Below, in pieces: positions 22,390 through 30,769 of a stretch of DNA of 64,000 bases. Source of the DNA: Gammaproteobacteria bacterium (GTDB lineage Bacteria > Pseudomonadota > Gammaproteobacteria > Enterobacterales > Alteromonadaceae); contig JAHKAA010000011.1 in NCBI GenBank assembly GCA_018825965.1, forward strand, positions 186,001 to 250,000, given 5' to 3'. The stretch's first letter is position 1. Each line of letters begins with the position of its first letter. Below the pieces are notes generated by a model, which saw only the letters and a program-made list of their open reading frames with translations, ran no database searches and was not told the origin of the DNA. The translations under genes were made by a program, and so were the position numbers.

Positions 22390-23633
22390 TGGCGTCATTA
22401 GATGCAAATAACACAGCCTCTAACCTGTTTAGCATTGGAGCAGAACGTTTAGCCTTGTTAGGCAAACACCATAAGCTGTTGATGCAGGGCTATATAGACG
22501 GCTTTATCGACGAGAACGCTTTTACCGATGTGGCGCTGAAAAAGCTGATCGCATCCCGCATCTTATGGCGCCCGGACGAACAACAACCTTTGGCGCTGCG
22601 GCCTTTAGTCAGTGAACTGATTGCCAGCATGGTGGCCGATGAAAACCGCCGGCAGATTAATGCCGATGTGGCCGAAAAACTGGAGCAAATTCGCAACAGG
22701 GTGCAAGCGTACCGTGATGCACAGTACAAGGGGGACTTCAGTGTGGCCGAGCTGCAGTTGCAGCGTTTAACCGAACACGTACACGATTTAAGCGGCCAGT
22801 TTGAAGAAGCTATTGATAGTTTATGGCACAGGCTGAACAGCGACTTTGGTTTTGTGAGCAGTCTGGACGATAAAATTCGTGAAAACGAAAGAGCACAAAA
22901 GCAATTACGCCGCCTGCTTGATGGTCTGGATTTGCTCGACTTTAATGAGTTAATTGAGCTGTCTGAAGGCAATAACCACCTGCGTAAGTTGTTGGTCAGT
23001 CAGTTGCAGAGTCAGCTGAGTTCGCACCACAGCAGCTTGTTAGAAGTGCAAAAACGGCTGGTGGAGCTGTTAGCCAGATTCCGTCAGCAGCAATCGCGCG
23101 CTATGCTGATTGCCAATATGGCAGCCTTTTTGCGTCAGCACCCGAAATACCGGCCAGCCGATTACCCCAATCGCAGTGACGTGCCCAGCCTGTTCAACCA
23201 GGCCGCCGCTATTCAGCCACAGGCTGCAATAGCGCTGGATAAAGCCAGTGAGCGGCAGGTATTGGCCGGATTGGTCCGGGCGCTGCCACGTCACCAGGCT
23301 GTGGTGCTCACTGATACACAAAGCGCCAGTTTTAGCTCCCTTCTGGTGGACGATGAAATTGCTGCGCGTCAGCAGGCCCTGAAAACTGATGTCGAAAATT
23401 TTTATCTGCGGGTCATTGATCAGGGATGCAGTTTAAGTGCCCTCGACTATTTAGCCACACAGCAACTGAGTTGGGATAGCGAGATCTGGCTGTATCAGAT
23501 CATCGCAGAGTATCAGGCGCTGCCAGTTGACGAAAAACAGATGTTTGCCGTAGTGCGCGAAGAAACCAAAGCCAGTGCCTTTAATGAACTGTTGCTGATC
23601 CGGGATATTAACATTGGTTTACAGGTGGCCTGA
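22389..23633 (+). CDS. Kleisin-like subunit (MksF/JetA-like)
   Basis: 414 residues, start overlapping the previous stop as TGATG, with GGAGG upstream. It is almost entirely alpha-helical: an N-terminal block (1-75) that could be a winged helix, a central helical bundle with LTEHVHDLSGQFEEAIDSLW near 128, ENERAQKQLRRLLDGLDLLDF near 165, and a C-terminal region rich in Leu/Gln. The pattern and place in the operon match the kleisin of MukF/MksF/JetA type, which bridges the two ATPase heads. No catalytic motif is visible. It is somewhat shorter than typical JetA (around 480 residues by memory). Confidence 0.6.
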   Translation: MASLDANNTASNLFSIGAERLALLGKHHKLLMQGYIDGFIDENAFTDVALKKLIASRILWRPDEQQPLALRPLVSELIASMVADENRRQINADVAEKLEQIRNRVQAYRDAQYKGDFSVAELQLQRLTEHVHDLSGQFEEAIDSLWHRLNSDFGFVSSLDDKIRENERAQKQLRRLLDGLDLLDFNELIELSEGNNHLRKLLVSQLQSQLSSHHSSLLEVQKRLVELLARFRQQQSRAMLIANMAAFLRQHPKYRPADYPNRSDVPSLFNQAAAIQPQAAIALDKASERQVLAGLVRALPRHQAVVLTDTQSASFSSLLVDDEIAARQQALKTDVENFYLRVIDQGCSLSALDYLATQQLSWDSEIWLYQIIAEYQALPVDEKQMFAVVREETKASAFNELLLIRDINIGLQVA

Positions 23634-24499
23634 TGCATTACCCGCCGCTCACTGCTCAGGCACTACGCTACTTACAGCAACTACAACAGCGGCTGAAGGC
23701 CAGTGGCAGCGAACGGGTAAATACCAGGACTAAATCGGTACAACAAGTGCTGCTGTGGTGTATTGAGCATGACCTGGTACCAGGTAACAGCCTGCAGGTG
23801 CCGCAATTCACTTTTAACCTGACACTATTAAATGACATCGCCGCCGTACAACAAAGATTTAAACAGGCCTGTTTTCAGGATGATACTCAGCACAAGAGCA
23901 GGATGGATAATGCGGTTAATCACCATCAGGAGCTCAAAAGCATTGGCTTAAAACCCCGCCAGCACAGAGTGCTGCTAAAGCTGAATACACCCGCCAATAC
24001 CGGCCTTGGCGTAACGGCGGAGTGTATTGATATTGACTGGCAACAGTTAACCCTAAGCTCTTACGATACCCTGCTGGTGGTTGAAAACCTCGATTGTTTT
24101 TATCAATTGCAGCGCTTCGCGCTAGAGTTAACTTGCCAGCAACCGCTGATTATTTATCGGGGCGACAGGCTGTATAGCAAGGGGTGTACAGCGCTGAAGG
24201 CCGCCTGGCTTAAGCAGCATAAGCCTGCGCTCTACTTTGGTGATTGTGACGCCAAGGGCCTGAGTATTGCGCTAAACGAAGGCTACAGCGCCATGCTGCT
24301 GCCTGATCTTGTCACATTACAACAGCAGGTCAGCCCGGCCATGCTGCCGGATAAGCAACTGAAGTTTATCCCGGCCCTTAAAGCGAAGAGGATAACCCAC
24401 GCATTTACGCCTTATCTCCAGGTGGTCTGCGAGCAATTAAAAGGGCTAAGGCAGCAGAACATGCAGGGAATGTTACTAAACCCCATTTCAGTCGACTGA
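23633..24499 (+). CDS. TOPRIM-domain protein, probable nuclease (JetD/MksG-like)
   Basis: 288 residues, start overlapping the previous stop as TGATG. The C-terminal half carries a TOPRIM fold: LLVVENLD with the catalytic-type Glu151, a following helix, then ALYFGDCDAKGLSIA with the Asp204-x-Asp206 pair. The latter closely resembles the GDIDxxG motif of JetD and type II topoisomerase-like nucleases. It is about 100 residues shorter than the JetD length I remember, so the N-terminal arm domain (DUF3322 class) is missing or much reduced. JetD cuts plasmid DNA once the SMC motor signals; the same role is inferred here. It is the last gene of the operon; no strong terminator follows. Confidence 0.75.
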   Translation: MHYPPLTAQALRYLQQLQQRLKASGSERVNTRTKSVQQVLLWCIEHDLVPGNSLQVPQFTFNLTLLNDIAAVQQRFKQACFQDDTQHKSRMDNAVNHHQELKSIGLKPRQHRVLLKLNTPANTGLGVTAECIDIDWQQLTLSSYDTLLVVENLDCFYQLQRFALELTCQQPLIIYRGDRLYSKGCTALKAAWLKQHKPALYFGDCDAKGLSIALNEGYSAMLLPDLVTLQQQVSPAMLPDKQLKFIPALKAKRITHAFTPYLQVVCEQLKGLRQQNMQGMLLNPISVD

Positions 24500-24501
24500 T
24501 T

Positions 24502-24731
24502 TACAGCTTTAAATCTGCCGACTACTTAGCCTGCTGCGAAAGCTCGCTCATCTGGCGGCCAGGTGCCTGCTGGGCTTTGCAGCTAAAGCTGATTTTTTTA
24601 CAAAGACAAAATTCAACGCATAAACAAAATCCGGGTCGCTGAAGCTTTACTTTTTAAAGCTAAACATACCACTCATATTTAATACTTATTTCGGAGTAGT
24701 TGTCAGGTTTTGCTGTAACCTACATCATTCT
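24502..24731. other. Intergenic stretch after the Jet-like operon
   Basis: No gene supported. It contains short imperfect hairpins made of AGCTTTA/TAAAGCT words (for example AAGCTTTACTTTTTAAAGCT around 24640-24660) and a CAGC/GCTG stem followed by seven T residues at about 24581-24600 that may act as a weak terminator for the operon. Confidence 0.4.
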
Positions 24732-24746
24732 TGAGAATGATTCTCA
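24732..24746. promoter_or_regulatory. Fur-box-like palindrome upstream of acnB
   Basis: TGAGAATGATTCTCA is a perfect 7-1-7 palindrome differing from the Fur core TGATAATNATTATCA by one base per arm. It lies 167 bp before the acnB start and about 80 bp upstream of the TATAAT at 24829. Aconitase B is an iron-sulphur enzyme, so iron-dependent control is sensible, but binding is unproven. Confidence 0.55.
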
Positions 24747-24805
24747 ACTAAGTGAGGTATTCACGAAAGTTATAGCCACTATAAGCTTGCTTGCTTATAC
24801 TCAGG

Positions 24806-24834
24806 TGTCAATTCGGGCGGTTTTTTCTTATAAT
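24806..24834 (+). promoter_or_regulatory. Candidate acnB promoter
   Basis: A perfect -10 TATAAT at 24829-24834 lies about 79 bp before acnB. The -35 position 17 bases upstream (TGTCAA, 24806-24811) is poor, so activator dependence or a wrong assignment are both possible. A second -10-like TATACT is at 24796-24801. Confidence 0.4.
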
Positions 24835-24912
24835 CCAGCCTGTTCGAGATTCCTGTCTATCGCTGCGGTACTGATACAGTATTCTGTGGCGACCTAACCA
24901 GAGGACATTACT

Positions 24913-27510
24913 GTGCTTCAACAATACCGTGACCATGTGGCCGAACGTGCCGCCCAAGGCATTCCTCCGTTGCCACTTAACGCGCAACAAGTAGCGTTGT
25001 TAACTGAATTACTGAAAAACCCACCGGCAGACGAAGGTGCATTCTTAGTTGATTTGTTAGAAAACCGTATTCCACCTGGTGTGGACGAAGCTGCTTATGT
25101 CAAAGCTGGCTTTTTAACTGCTGTCGCCAAAGGCGAGGTAACAAGCCCTTTAGTGACTGCAGAGCGTGCAACTGAATTATTAGGCACCATGTTTGGTGGC
25201 TACAATATCCAGCCGATGATCGACTTGCTGGATAACCCAAAATTAGCGCCTTTAGCAGCGAAAGGTTTATCTCATACTTTACTGATGTTTGATTCTTTCC
25301 ATGACGTGAAAGAAAAAGCAGACGCAGGCAATGCACACGCCAAAGCTGTATTACAAAGCTGGGCTGATGCCGAATGGTACACCAGCAAGCCAGCTATCCC
25401 TGAAAAAATCACTGTGACTGTGTTTAAAGTCACAGGCGAGACGAACACAGACGATTTATCACCAGCTCCGGATGCATGGTCACGCCCTGATATTCCTCTG
25501 CATGCATTAGCTATGCTGAAAAACGTGCGTGATGGTATAGAGCCTGATGCACCTGGTTCAAAAGGCCCGGTGAAACAAATCGAAGCGCTGATCGCCAAAG
25601 GTTTCCCATTGGCTTATGTCGGTGATGTGGTAGGTACTGGTTCAAGCCGTAAATCAGCCACTAACTCAGTGCTGTGGTTTATGGGCGAAGACATTCCATT
25701 CGTACCAAACAAGCGCACTGGTGGCGTCTGTTTAGGTAGCAAAATTGCACCTATTTTCTTTAACACTATGGAAGATTCAGGTTCATTACCTATCGAATTA
25801 GACGTGTCGAACATGAACATGGGTGATGTGATCGACATTTTCCCACATCAGGGTGTGGTTAAACGTCATGGCACTGATGAAGTGATTTCTACCTTTGAAC
25901 TGCGCTCTAACGTACTGCTTGATGAAGTGCGTGCCGGTGGCCGTATTCCTCTGATCATAGGTCGTGGTTTAACAGACAAAGCCCGTGAAGCTTTAGGTTT
26001 ACCGCACTCTACAGTGTTTGAACGTCCTGCTGTAACTGAAGTAACCAACAAAGGTTTCACTTTAGCGCAGAAGCTGGTGGGTAAAGCCTGTGGCGTGAAA
26101 GGTATTCGTCCTGGTCAATACTGTGAACCAAAAATGACCACAGTAGGCTCACAGGACACCACAGGTCCTATGACCCGTGATGAGTTAAAAGACTTAGCCT
26201 GTTTAGGTTTCTCTGCTGATTTAGTGATGCAGTCCTTCTGTCACACTGCGGCTTATCCTAAGCCGGTTGACGTGAACACGCACCACACGCTGCCAGATTT
26301 CATCATGAACCGTGGTGGTATCTCTTTACGCCCTGGTGATGGTGTAATTCACAGCTGGTTAAACCGTATGTTGTTGCCAGACACTGTAGGTACTGGTGGT
26401 GACTCTCACACCCGTTTCCCTATTGGTATCTCTTTCCCTGCAGGTTCTGGTTTAGTAGCTTTTGCTGCTGCGACCGGTGTAATGCCACTGGATATGCCTG
26501 AGTCTGTGCTGGTGCGTTTTAAAGGCGAAATGCAGCCTGGTATCACCTTACGTGATTTAGTGCATGCAATTCCTTACTACGGCATCAAGCAGGGCTTGCT
26601 GACTGTTGAGAAGAAAGGCAAGGTCAATATTTTCTCTGGCCGTGTGTTAGAGATTGAAGGTCTGGAACATTTAACGGCTGAACAGGCCTTTGAATTATCT
26701 GACGCTTCAGCTGAGCGTTCAGCTGCAGGTTGTACTATCACTTTGTCTGAAGCTTCAGTGGCTGAATACTTAGAATCCAATATCGTGATGTTAAAGTGGA
26801 TGCTGAGCGAAGGTTATGGCGATGTACGTACTATCGAGCGTCGTATTCAGGCGATGCAAGCCTGGTTAGCTGATCCAAAACTGGAACGTGCTGACGCTGA
26901 TGCTGAATATGCGGCCATCATCGAAATCGATCTGGCAGACATTAAAGAGCCAATCCTGTGTGCACCAAATGACCCGGATGATGCCCGTTTATTGTCACAG
27001 GTTGCAGGCGATAAAATTGATGAAGTCTTTATCGGTTCTTGTATGACTAACATTGGCCACTTCCGTGCCGCCGGTAAATTGTTAGACAAGTTCAAAGGCC
27101 AGATCCCAACCCGTCTGTGGATAGCTCCACCAACCAAGATGGATAAAGATCAGCTGACCGAAGAAGGGTATTACGGTATTTACGGCCGTGTAGGTGCCCG
27201 TATTGAGATCCCGGGTTGCTCCTTATGTATGGGTAACCAGGCTCGTGTAGGCGACAATACCACTGTGGTCTCTACTTCTACCCGTAACTTCCCGAACCGT
27301 TTAGGTCAGGGCGCTAACGTTTATCTGGCGTCTGCTGAGTTAGCTGCTGTGTCTGCTATTATCGGCCGTCTGCCCTCAGTGCCTGAGTACCTGGAGTACG
27401 CTAAACAGATCGAAACGACGGCTGCGGATACCTACCGTTACCTGAATTTCCATCAGATGAGCCAATACACCAGCAAAGCGGCCAATGTCATTATTCAGCA
27501 AGCTGTGTAA
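24913..27510 (+). CDS. acnB: Aconitate hydratase B (bifunctional 2-methylisocitrate dehydratase)
   Basis: 865 residues, the same length as E. coli AcnB, starting at a GTG with AGAGGA upstream. It isomerises citrate to isocitrate in the TCA cycle. The N-terminal HEAT-like domain is followed by the swivelling domain ([18 protein letters not shown]) and the catalytic domains with [46 protein letters not shown] and the 4Fe-4S cysteines in [13 protein letters not shown] and [12 protein letters not shown]. It is monocistronic or pairs with yacL; a terminator follows the stop. Confidence 0.98.
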   Translation: MLQQYRDHVAERAAQGIPPLPLNAQQVALLTELLKNPPADEGAFLVDLLENRIPPGVDEAAYVKAGFLTAVAKGEVTSPLVTAERATELLGTMFGGYNIQPMIDLLDNPKLAPLAAKGLSHTLLMFDSFHDVKEKADAGNAHAKAVLQSWADAEWYTSKPAIPEKITVTVFKVTGETNTDDLSPAPDAWSRPDIPLHALAMLKNVRDGIEPDAPGSKGPVKQIEALIAKGFPLAYVGDVVGTGSSRKSATNSVLWFMGEDIPFVPNKRTGGVCLGSKIAPIFFNTMEDSGSLPIELDVSNMNMGDVIDIFPHQGVVKRHGTDEVISTFELRSNVLLDEVRAGGRIPLIIGRGLTDKAREALGLPHSTVFERPAVTEVTNKGFTLAQKLVGKACGVKGIRPGQYCEPKMTTVGSQDTTGPMTRDELKDLACLGFSADLVMQSFCHTAAYPKPVDVNTHHTLPDFIMNRGGISLRPGDGVIHSWLNRMLLPDTVGTGGDSHTRFPIGISFPAGSGLVAFAAATGVMPLDMPESVLVRFKGEMQPGITLRDLVHAIPYYGIKQGLLTVEKKGKVNIFSGRVLEIEGLEHLTAEQAFELSDASAERSAAGCTITLSEASVAEYLESNIVMLKWMLSEGYGDVRTIERRIQAMQAWLADPKLERADADAEYAAIIEIDLADIKEPILCAPNDPDDARLLSQVAGDKIDEVFIGSCMTNIGHFRAAGKLLDKFKGQIPTRLWIAPPTKMDKDQLTEEGYYGIYGRVGARIEIPGCSLCMGNQARVGDNTTVVSTSTRNFPNRLGQGANVYLASAELAAVSAIIGRLPSVPEYLEYAKQIETTAADTYRYLNFHQMSQYTSKAANVIIQQAV

Positions 27511-27529
27511 TTGACATAAAGTGATGCAA

Positions 27530-27553
27530 AAAGGCCCGCTTAGCGGGCCTTTC
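27530..27553 (+). terminator. Terminator after acnB
   Basis: AGGCCCGCT and AGCGGGCCT form a near-perfect stem preceded by A residues and followed by TTTCT, about 20 bp past the acnB stop. It overlaps the leader of yacL. Confidence 0.8.
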
Positions 27554-27568
27554 TATTTGGAACAATCC

Positions 27569-27943
27569 ATGGAATTCGATTTTATCTACAACACTGATGC
27601 AAAGCGCTACAGCCTGAAGTTAAGTTCTGAACAACTGGCGTTGCAGTGTTTTTTGCTGGATGAGTTTGAGCCTAAAGCCAGTGCCTATCAGCCATTGCTC
27701 ACGCAGCTACAACAGCTCAAACCGCAAAGTCAGTACCAATGGGATGGTAAAGAGTATCGCCTGACAGTACAGGCCTCTGAAGTAGTGATTTGCCACTATA
27801 CATTGTTGCAGGAAGGAAGTGCGGATCCTGAATTAGACCCTGAACAGGATCTGGAGCTGGATCAGAGTCAGCTTTATGCCGAATGTGGTCTGGAAGATCT
27901 GCTGCATTTAGTGGCTCAATGGCAGCAGTTTTTACCAGCCTGA
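27569..27943 (+). CDS. yacL: YacL family protein (UPF0231)
   Basis: 124 residues from the ATG at 27569. The N-terminus MEFDFIYNTDAKRYSLKLS and the C-terminus GLEDLLHLVAQWQQFL match the small acidic UPF0231/YacL family, which sits next to acnB in E. coli as here. Function is unknown. It has an acidic stretch (about residues 92-106, DPELDPEQDLELD). A terminator precedes the gene, so partial read-through or a promoter overlapping it must drive expression. Confidence 0.85.
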   Translation: MEFDFIYNTDAKRYSLKLSSEQLALQCFLLDEFEPKASAYQPLLTQLQQLKPQSQYQWDGKEYRLTVQASEVVICHYTLLQEGSADPELDPEQDLELDQSQLYAECGLEDLLHLVAQWQQFLPA

Positions 27944-27984
27944 TCTGATTTTTATGCCCATGCGCTGCACTCTGGCAGTGAATA

Positions 27985-28011
27985 AACGCACCTTCTTGGT
28001 GCGTTTTTTTT
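27985..28011 (+). terminator. Terminator after yacL
   Basis: AACGCACC pairs with GGTGCGTT around a TTCTT loop and runs into a long T tract, about 40 bp past the yacL stop. Confidence 0.9.
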
Positions 28012-28013
28012 GA

Positions 28014-28463
<450 letters not shown>

Positions 28464-28473
28464 GGGGTAAATC

Positions 28474-29745
28474 ATGCAGGAACAAATTTATCATTTACAG
28501 TTTGCAATGGACACCTTCTACTTTTTGGTGTGCGGCGCTTTAGTGATGTGGATGGCGGCTGGCTTCTCTATGCTGGAAGCGGGTTTAGTCAGAGCAAAAA
28601 ATACCACTGAAATTTTAACCAAAAACGTGGTGTTGTATTCAGTGTCATGTGTCATGTATCTGGTCTGCGGTTACCAACTGATGTACGGCGGTGGTTACTT
28701 CTTGTCAGGTATAGGTGAAGTGGATGTGGCTCAAACCTTAACCAGTTTCGCTGAGCGCGAAAATGGCTTTGAAGGTAAGGCTATTTATTCCAAAGCTTCA
28801 GATTTCTTCTTTCAGGTGGTGTTTGTTGCCACTGCTATGTCTATCGTCTCTGGTGCTGTGGCTGAACGCATGAAATTGTGGGCTTTCCTGACCTTTGCGG
28901 TAGTGATGACAGGTGTGATTTACCCAATGGAAGGTTCGTGGACCTGGGGGGGCCAGTCTGTGTTCGGTTTATACAGCTTAGGCGACTTAGGTTTCTCTGA
29001 CTTTGCAGGTTCAGGCATAGTGCATTTAGCTGGTGCTGCTGCGGCTTTATCTGGTGTGTTGCTGTTAGGTGCCCGTAAAGGCAAATACGGCAAAGACGGC
29101 AAAGCTCATGCTTTCCCTGGTTCCAATATGCCACTGGCTGCTTTAGGTACTTTAATTCTGTGGTTAGGTTGGTTTGGCTTTAACGGTGGTTCAGTGCTGA
29201 AGTTAGGCGATATTGCCAATGCCAATGCTGTAGCTGTGGTGTTCTTAAATACCAATGCTGCTGCTGCTGCCGGAACTATTGCTGCCATAGGCTTGTCTAT
29301 GCTGTTGTTCAAAAAAGCGGATTTAACCATGGCGTTAAACGGCGCTTTAGCTGGCTTAGTGGCTATTACTGCTGAACCTTCAACGCCAACACCACTGGAA
29401 GCCTCTATCTTCGGTGCCATTGCAGGTGTGTTGGTGGTAGGTTCTATCCTGGCCTTAGATAAGTTAAAAATTGATGACCCGGTCGGTGCGATTTCTGTGC
29501 ACGGTACTGTAGGTTTATTTGGATTATTGATTGTTCCTCTGACCAAGCCGTCGGCCTCGTTAATGGGTCAACTGGCTGGTGCTGCTACTATTTTTGTCTG
29601 GGTTTTTGTGGCCAGCGCTATAGTGTGGTTTGCTTTGAAAATGACTATGGGTATCCGTGTCTCAGAGCAGGAAGAATATGAAGGTGTCGATCGTTCAGAG
29701 TGTGGTGTAGAAGCCTATCCTGAATTTGTATCGACAGTAAAGTAG
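28474..29745 (+). CDS. amtB: Ammonium transporter AmtB
   Basis: 423 residues with about eleven membrane helices. Family signatures visible include FSMLEAGLVRAKNT, the central GSGIVHLAGAAAALSG motif with the conserved pore Asp/His region (FSDFAGSGIVH), LGWFGFNGGS, and the late VGAISVHGTVGLFG with the second pore His. It conducts NH3/NH4+ across the inner membrane and is blocked by GlnK when nitrogen is sufficient. No cleavable signal is obvious, unlike E. coli AmtB. Confidence 0.96.
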   Translation: MQEQIYHLQFAMDTFYFLVCGALVMWMAAGFSMLEAGLVRAKNTTEILTKNVVLYSVSCVMYLVCGYQLMYGGGYFLSGIGEVDVAQTLTSFAERENGFEGKAIYSKASDFFFQVVFVATAMSIVSGAVAERMKLWAFLTFAVVMTGVIYPMEGSWTWGGQSVFGLYSLGDLGFSDFAGSGIVHLAGAAAALSGVLLLGARKGKYGKDGKAHAFPGSNMPLAALGTLILWLGWFGFNGGSVLKLGDIANANAVAVVFLNTNAAAAAGTIAAIGLSMLLFKKADLTMALNGALAGLVAITAEPSTPTPLEASIFGAIAGVLVVGSILALDKLKIDDPVGAISVHGTVGLFGLLIVPLTKPSASLMGQLAGAATIFVWVFVASAIVWFALKMTMGIRVSEQEEYEGVDRSECGVEAYPEFVSTVK

Positions 29746-29783
29746 GCAGCCTGGGAAGAGCCGGTGGGGCTTCTCAGGAGCTG

Positions 29784-29828
29784 GTTGCCAAGCCAGTCGC
29801 TACGCAAGTAGCAATTGGTCTTGGCAAC
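29784..29828. repeat. Long imperfect hairpin after amtB
   Basis: GTTGCCAAG (29784-29792) and CTTGGCAAC (29820-29828) pair perfectly, and inside them GCTAC/GTAGC pair around GCAA with an extra CCA/TGG pairing. The resulting 45-base structure starts about 40 bp after the amtB stop and precedes the terminator at 29880. It may stabilise the 3' end or be a small repeat element. Confidence 0.5.
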
Positions 29829-29879
29829 TAAACCCGTACCACCAAATTCGTCTATCCTTGTCCTTTGTCTTTATCAGAC

Positions 29880-29912
29880 AACCCCGGCGGCGCAAGCTTC
29901 CGGGGTTTTTTC
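29880..29912 (+). terminator. Terminator of glnK-amtB
   Basis: AACCCCGG pairs with CCGGGGTT around a 12-base loop that itself contains AAGCTT, followed by TTTTTTC. Confidence 0.88.
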
Positions 29913-30147
29913 TTGTGGTCTTAGCCACGGATCTGTGCGCTGTTTTAGTGCAGTCGCCAAATCATTTTGCAAAGAACGCCTGTAATCTAACAGCTGAATT
30001 CAATGAGGAAAAGAGCTCTGGTGAAAAAAACAACATTATTGTTAGTGCGGAAACTCTAAAGTGCTTTAGTGTGGCGCAATGATTGATTCAAAATAGTGCA
30101 TTGATGATACTGATGAGAGAAGTTGAGCGTAAAAAAGTGGCTGGTCT
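29913..30147. other. Intergenic stretch between amtB and the CsrB-like RNA
   Basis: About 235 bases with no supported gene. Short open frames here have no recognisable product. A small CTAAAG/CTTTAG hairpin near 30056-30070 is the only structure noted. Confidence 0.4.
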
Positions 30148-30481
30148 AAAAACAAGACGGGCCGCGAACTTCGCGGCCCCTAAAACTTGGTGGCGTCCTT
30201 CCAACCACTATCCCTGATGGATCATCCCTGTGTTCGTCCTGAACAATCCCGCTGCATTCCCGCAGCATCCCTCTCCATTTAACTCTCATCCTGAGAGTGC
30301 CTGCTGCCTCCGGCAGAGTCCTTTTCCTTGAATCTTCGTCCTGAAGATGTATGCTCAATCCGGAGCCTGTCCTGTTCATCCTTGTGCTACCCTGCACAAT
30401 CCTTTGGTATCCCAGCTTCCTGCGGCTACCTCTTGTAGCTTGTCCTGCTTAACATCTTGTTGAGCCGTCACATCCAGCGAC
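30148..30481 (-). ncRNA. csrB: CsrB/RsmZ-family regulatory sRNA (CsrA antagonist)
   Basis: Read on the minus strand, this 334-base stretch is a chain of short hairpins whose loops or linkers expose GGA. Examples are CTCTCAGGATGAGAG, TTCAGGACGAA (twice), CTTCAGGACGAAG, CTGCCGGAGGCAG, GCTGCGGGAATGCAGC and ATCAGGGATAG. I count about 22 GGA motifs, many as AGGA or CAGGA(T/C), the CsrA-binding motif. It ends in a strong terminator (GGGCCGCGAA/TTCGCGGCCC, 30159-30179) followed by a T-rich tract to 30148. A -10 GATAAT (30488-30493) places the 5' end near 30481. Size, repeat style and terminator match E. coli CsrB. CsrB-type RNAs sequester CsrA and so relieve post-transcriptional repression of motility, biofilm and carbon-storage genes. 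The open frame across it (30146-30397 minus) is an artefact. Confidence 0.9.
30159..30179 (-). terminator. Terminator of the CsrB-like sRNA
   Basis: A perfect 10-bp inverted repeat GGGCCGCGAA / TTCGCGGCCC with one central base, followed on the minus strand by GTCTTGTTTTT. Confidence 0.9.
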
Positions 30482-30487
30482 AAAATA

Positions 30488-30493
30488 ATTATC
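30488..30493 (-). promoter_or_regulatory. -10 element of the CsrB-like sRNA
   Basis: GATAAT on the minus strand, seven bases before the predicted 5' end. No good -35 is seen at 17 bases, which fits a promoter that needs the response regulator bound upstream. Confidence 0.5.
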
Positions 30494-30652
30494 GTACATT
30501 TAGCGCTGGAAAAGGACCTTGTTTGTTAAATACTTGTTGTGAAATATTATTGTAACTTGTTCTTATTTGGTTTTAATTTATTAAAAATCAATTAGTTATG
30601 ATTGTTTCGTTAAGGTGTTGCTTGCAGAAAATGCTGCATTAGCTTACTGATT

Positions 30653-30670
30653 TGTGAGATATATCTCACA
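30653..30670. promoter_or_regulatory. UvrY/GacA box upstream of the CsrB-like sRNA
   Basis: TGTGAGATATATCTCACA is a perfect 18-bp palindrome resembling the BarA/UvrY (GacS/GacA) consensus TGTGAGAGATCTCTTACA / TGTAAGN6CTTACA. Its centre is about 180 bp upstream of the predicted sRNA 5' end, the distance typical of the upstream activating sequence of csrB/rsmZ genes. Confidence 0.8.
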
Positions 30671-30717
30671 CGAAAGCAGGGCAATTGCCTGCCTATGACT
30701 GAGTCGAATGAAAACTA

Positions 30718-30746
30718 CTGACCAATACCAGTCAAATTGGTATGAT
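30718..30746 (+). promoter_or_regulatory. Candidate promoter of the DyP-like gene with operator-like palindrome
   Basis: CTGACC (30718-30723), 17 bases, TATGAT (30741-30746) makes a plausible sigma-70 promoter 24 bp before the start codon. Overlapping the -10 is an inverted repeat ATACCA-N7-TGGTAT (30725-30743) that could be a repressor site. Confidence 0.45.
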
Positions 30747-30769
30747 CGCGCTCCCTTGAATCTGGTGAG

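Noticed and set aside
18110..23633. Plain MukBEF chromosomal condensin
   Set aside because: Gene order, lack of typical MukB head motifs and the coupled TOPRIM gene favour a Wadjet/Mks-type system; not fully excluded without a search.
24700..24897. 65-codon open frame upstream of acnB
   Set aside because: It covers the Fur-like box and promoter, lacks a ribosome site and has no recognisable product.
29858..30082. 74-codon plus-strand open frame after amtB
   Set aside because: It contains the amtB terminator and no recognisable protein features.
30146..30397. 83-codon minus-strand open frame
   Set aside because: It runs through the hairpin array and terminator of the CsrB-like RNA, has no ribosome site and resembles no protein; the RNA explains the sequence.
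30181..30480. Short regularly spaced repeats that might look like a CRISPR array
   Set aside because: Units are 10-20 bases, vary in sequence and spacing, and share only GGA/TCC in loops; there are no spacers and no cas genes.
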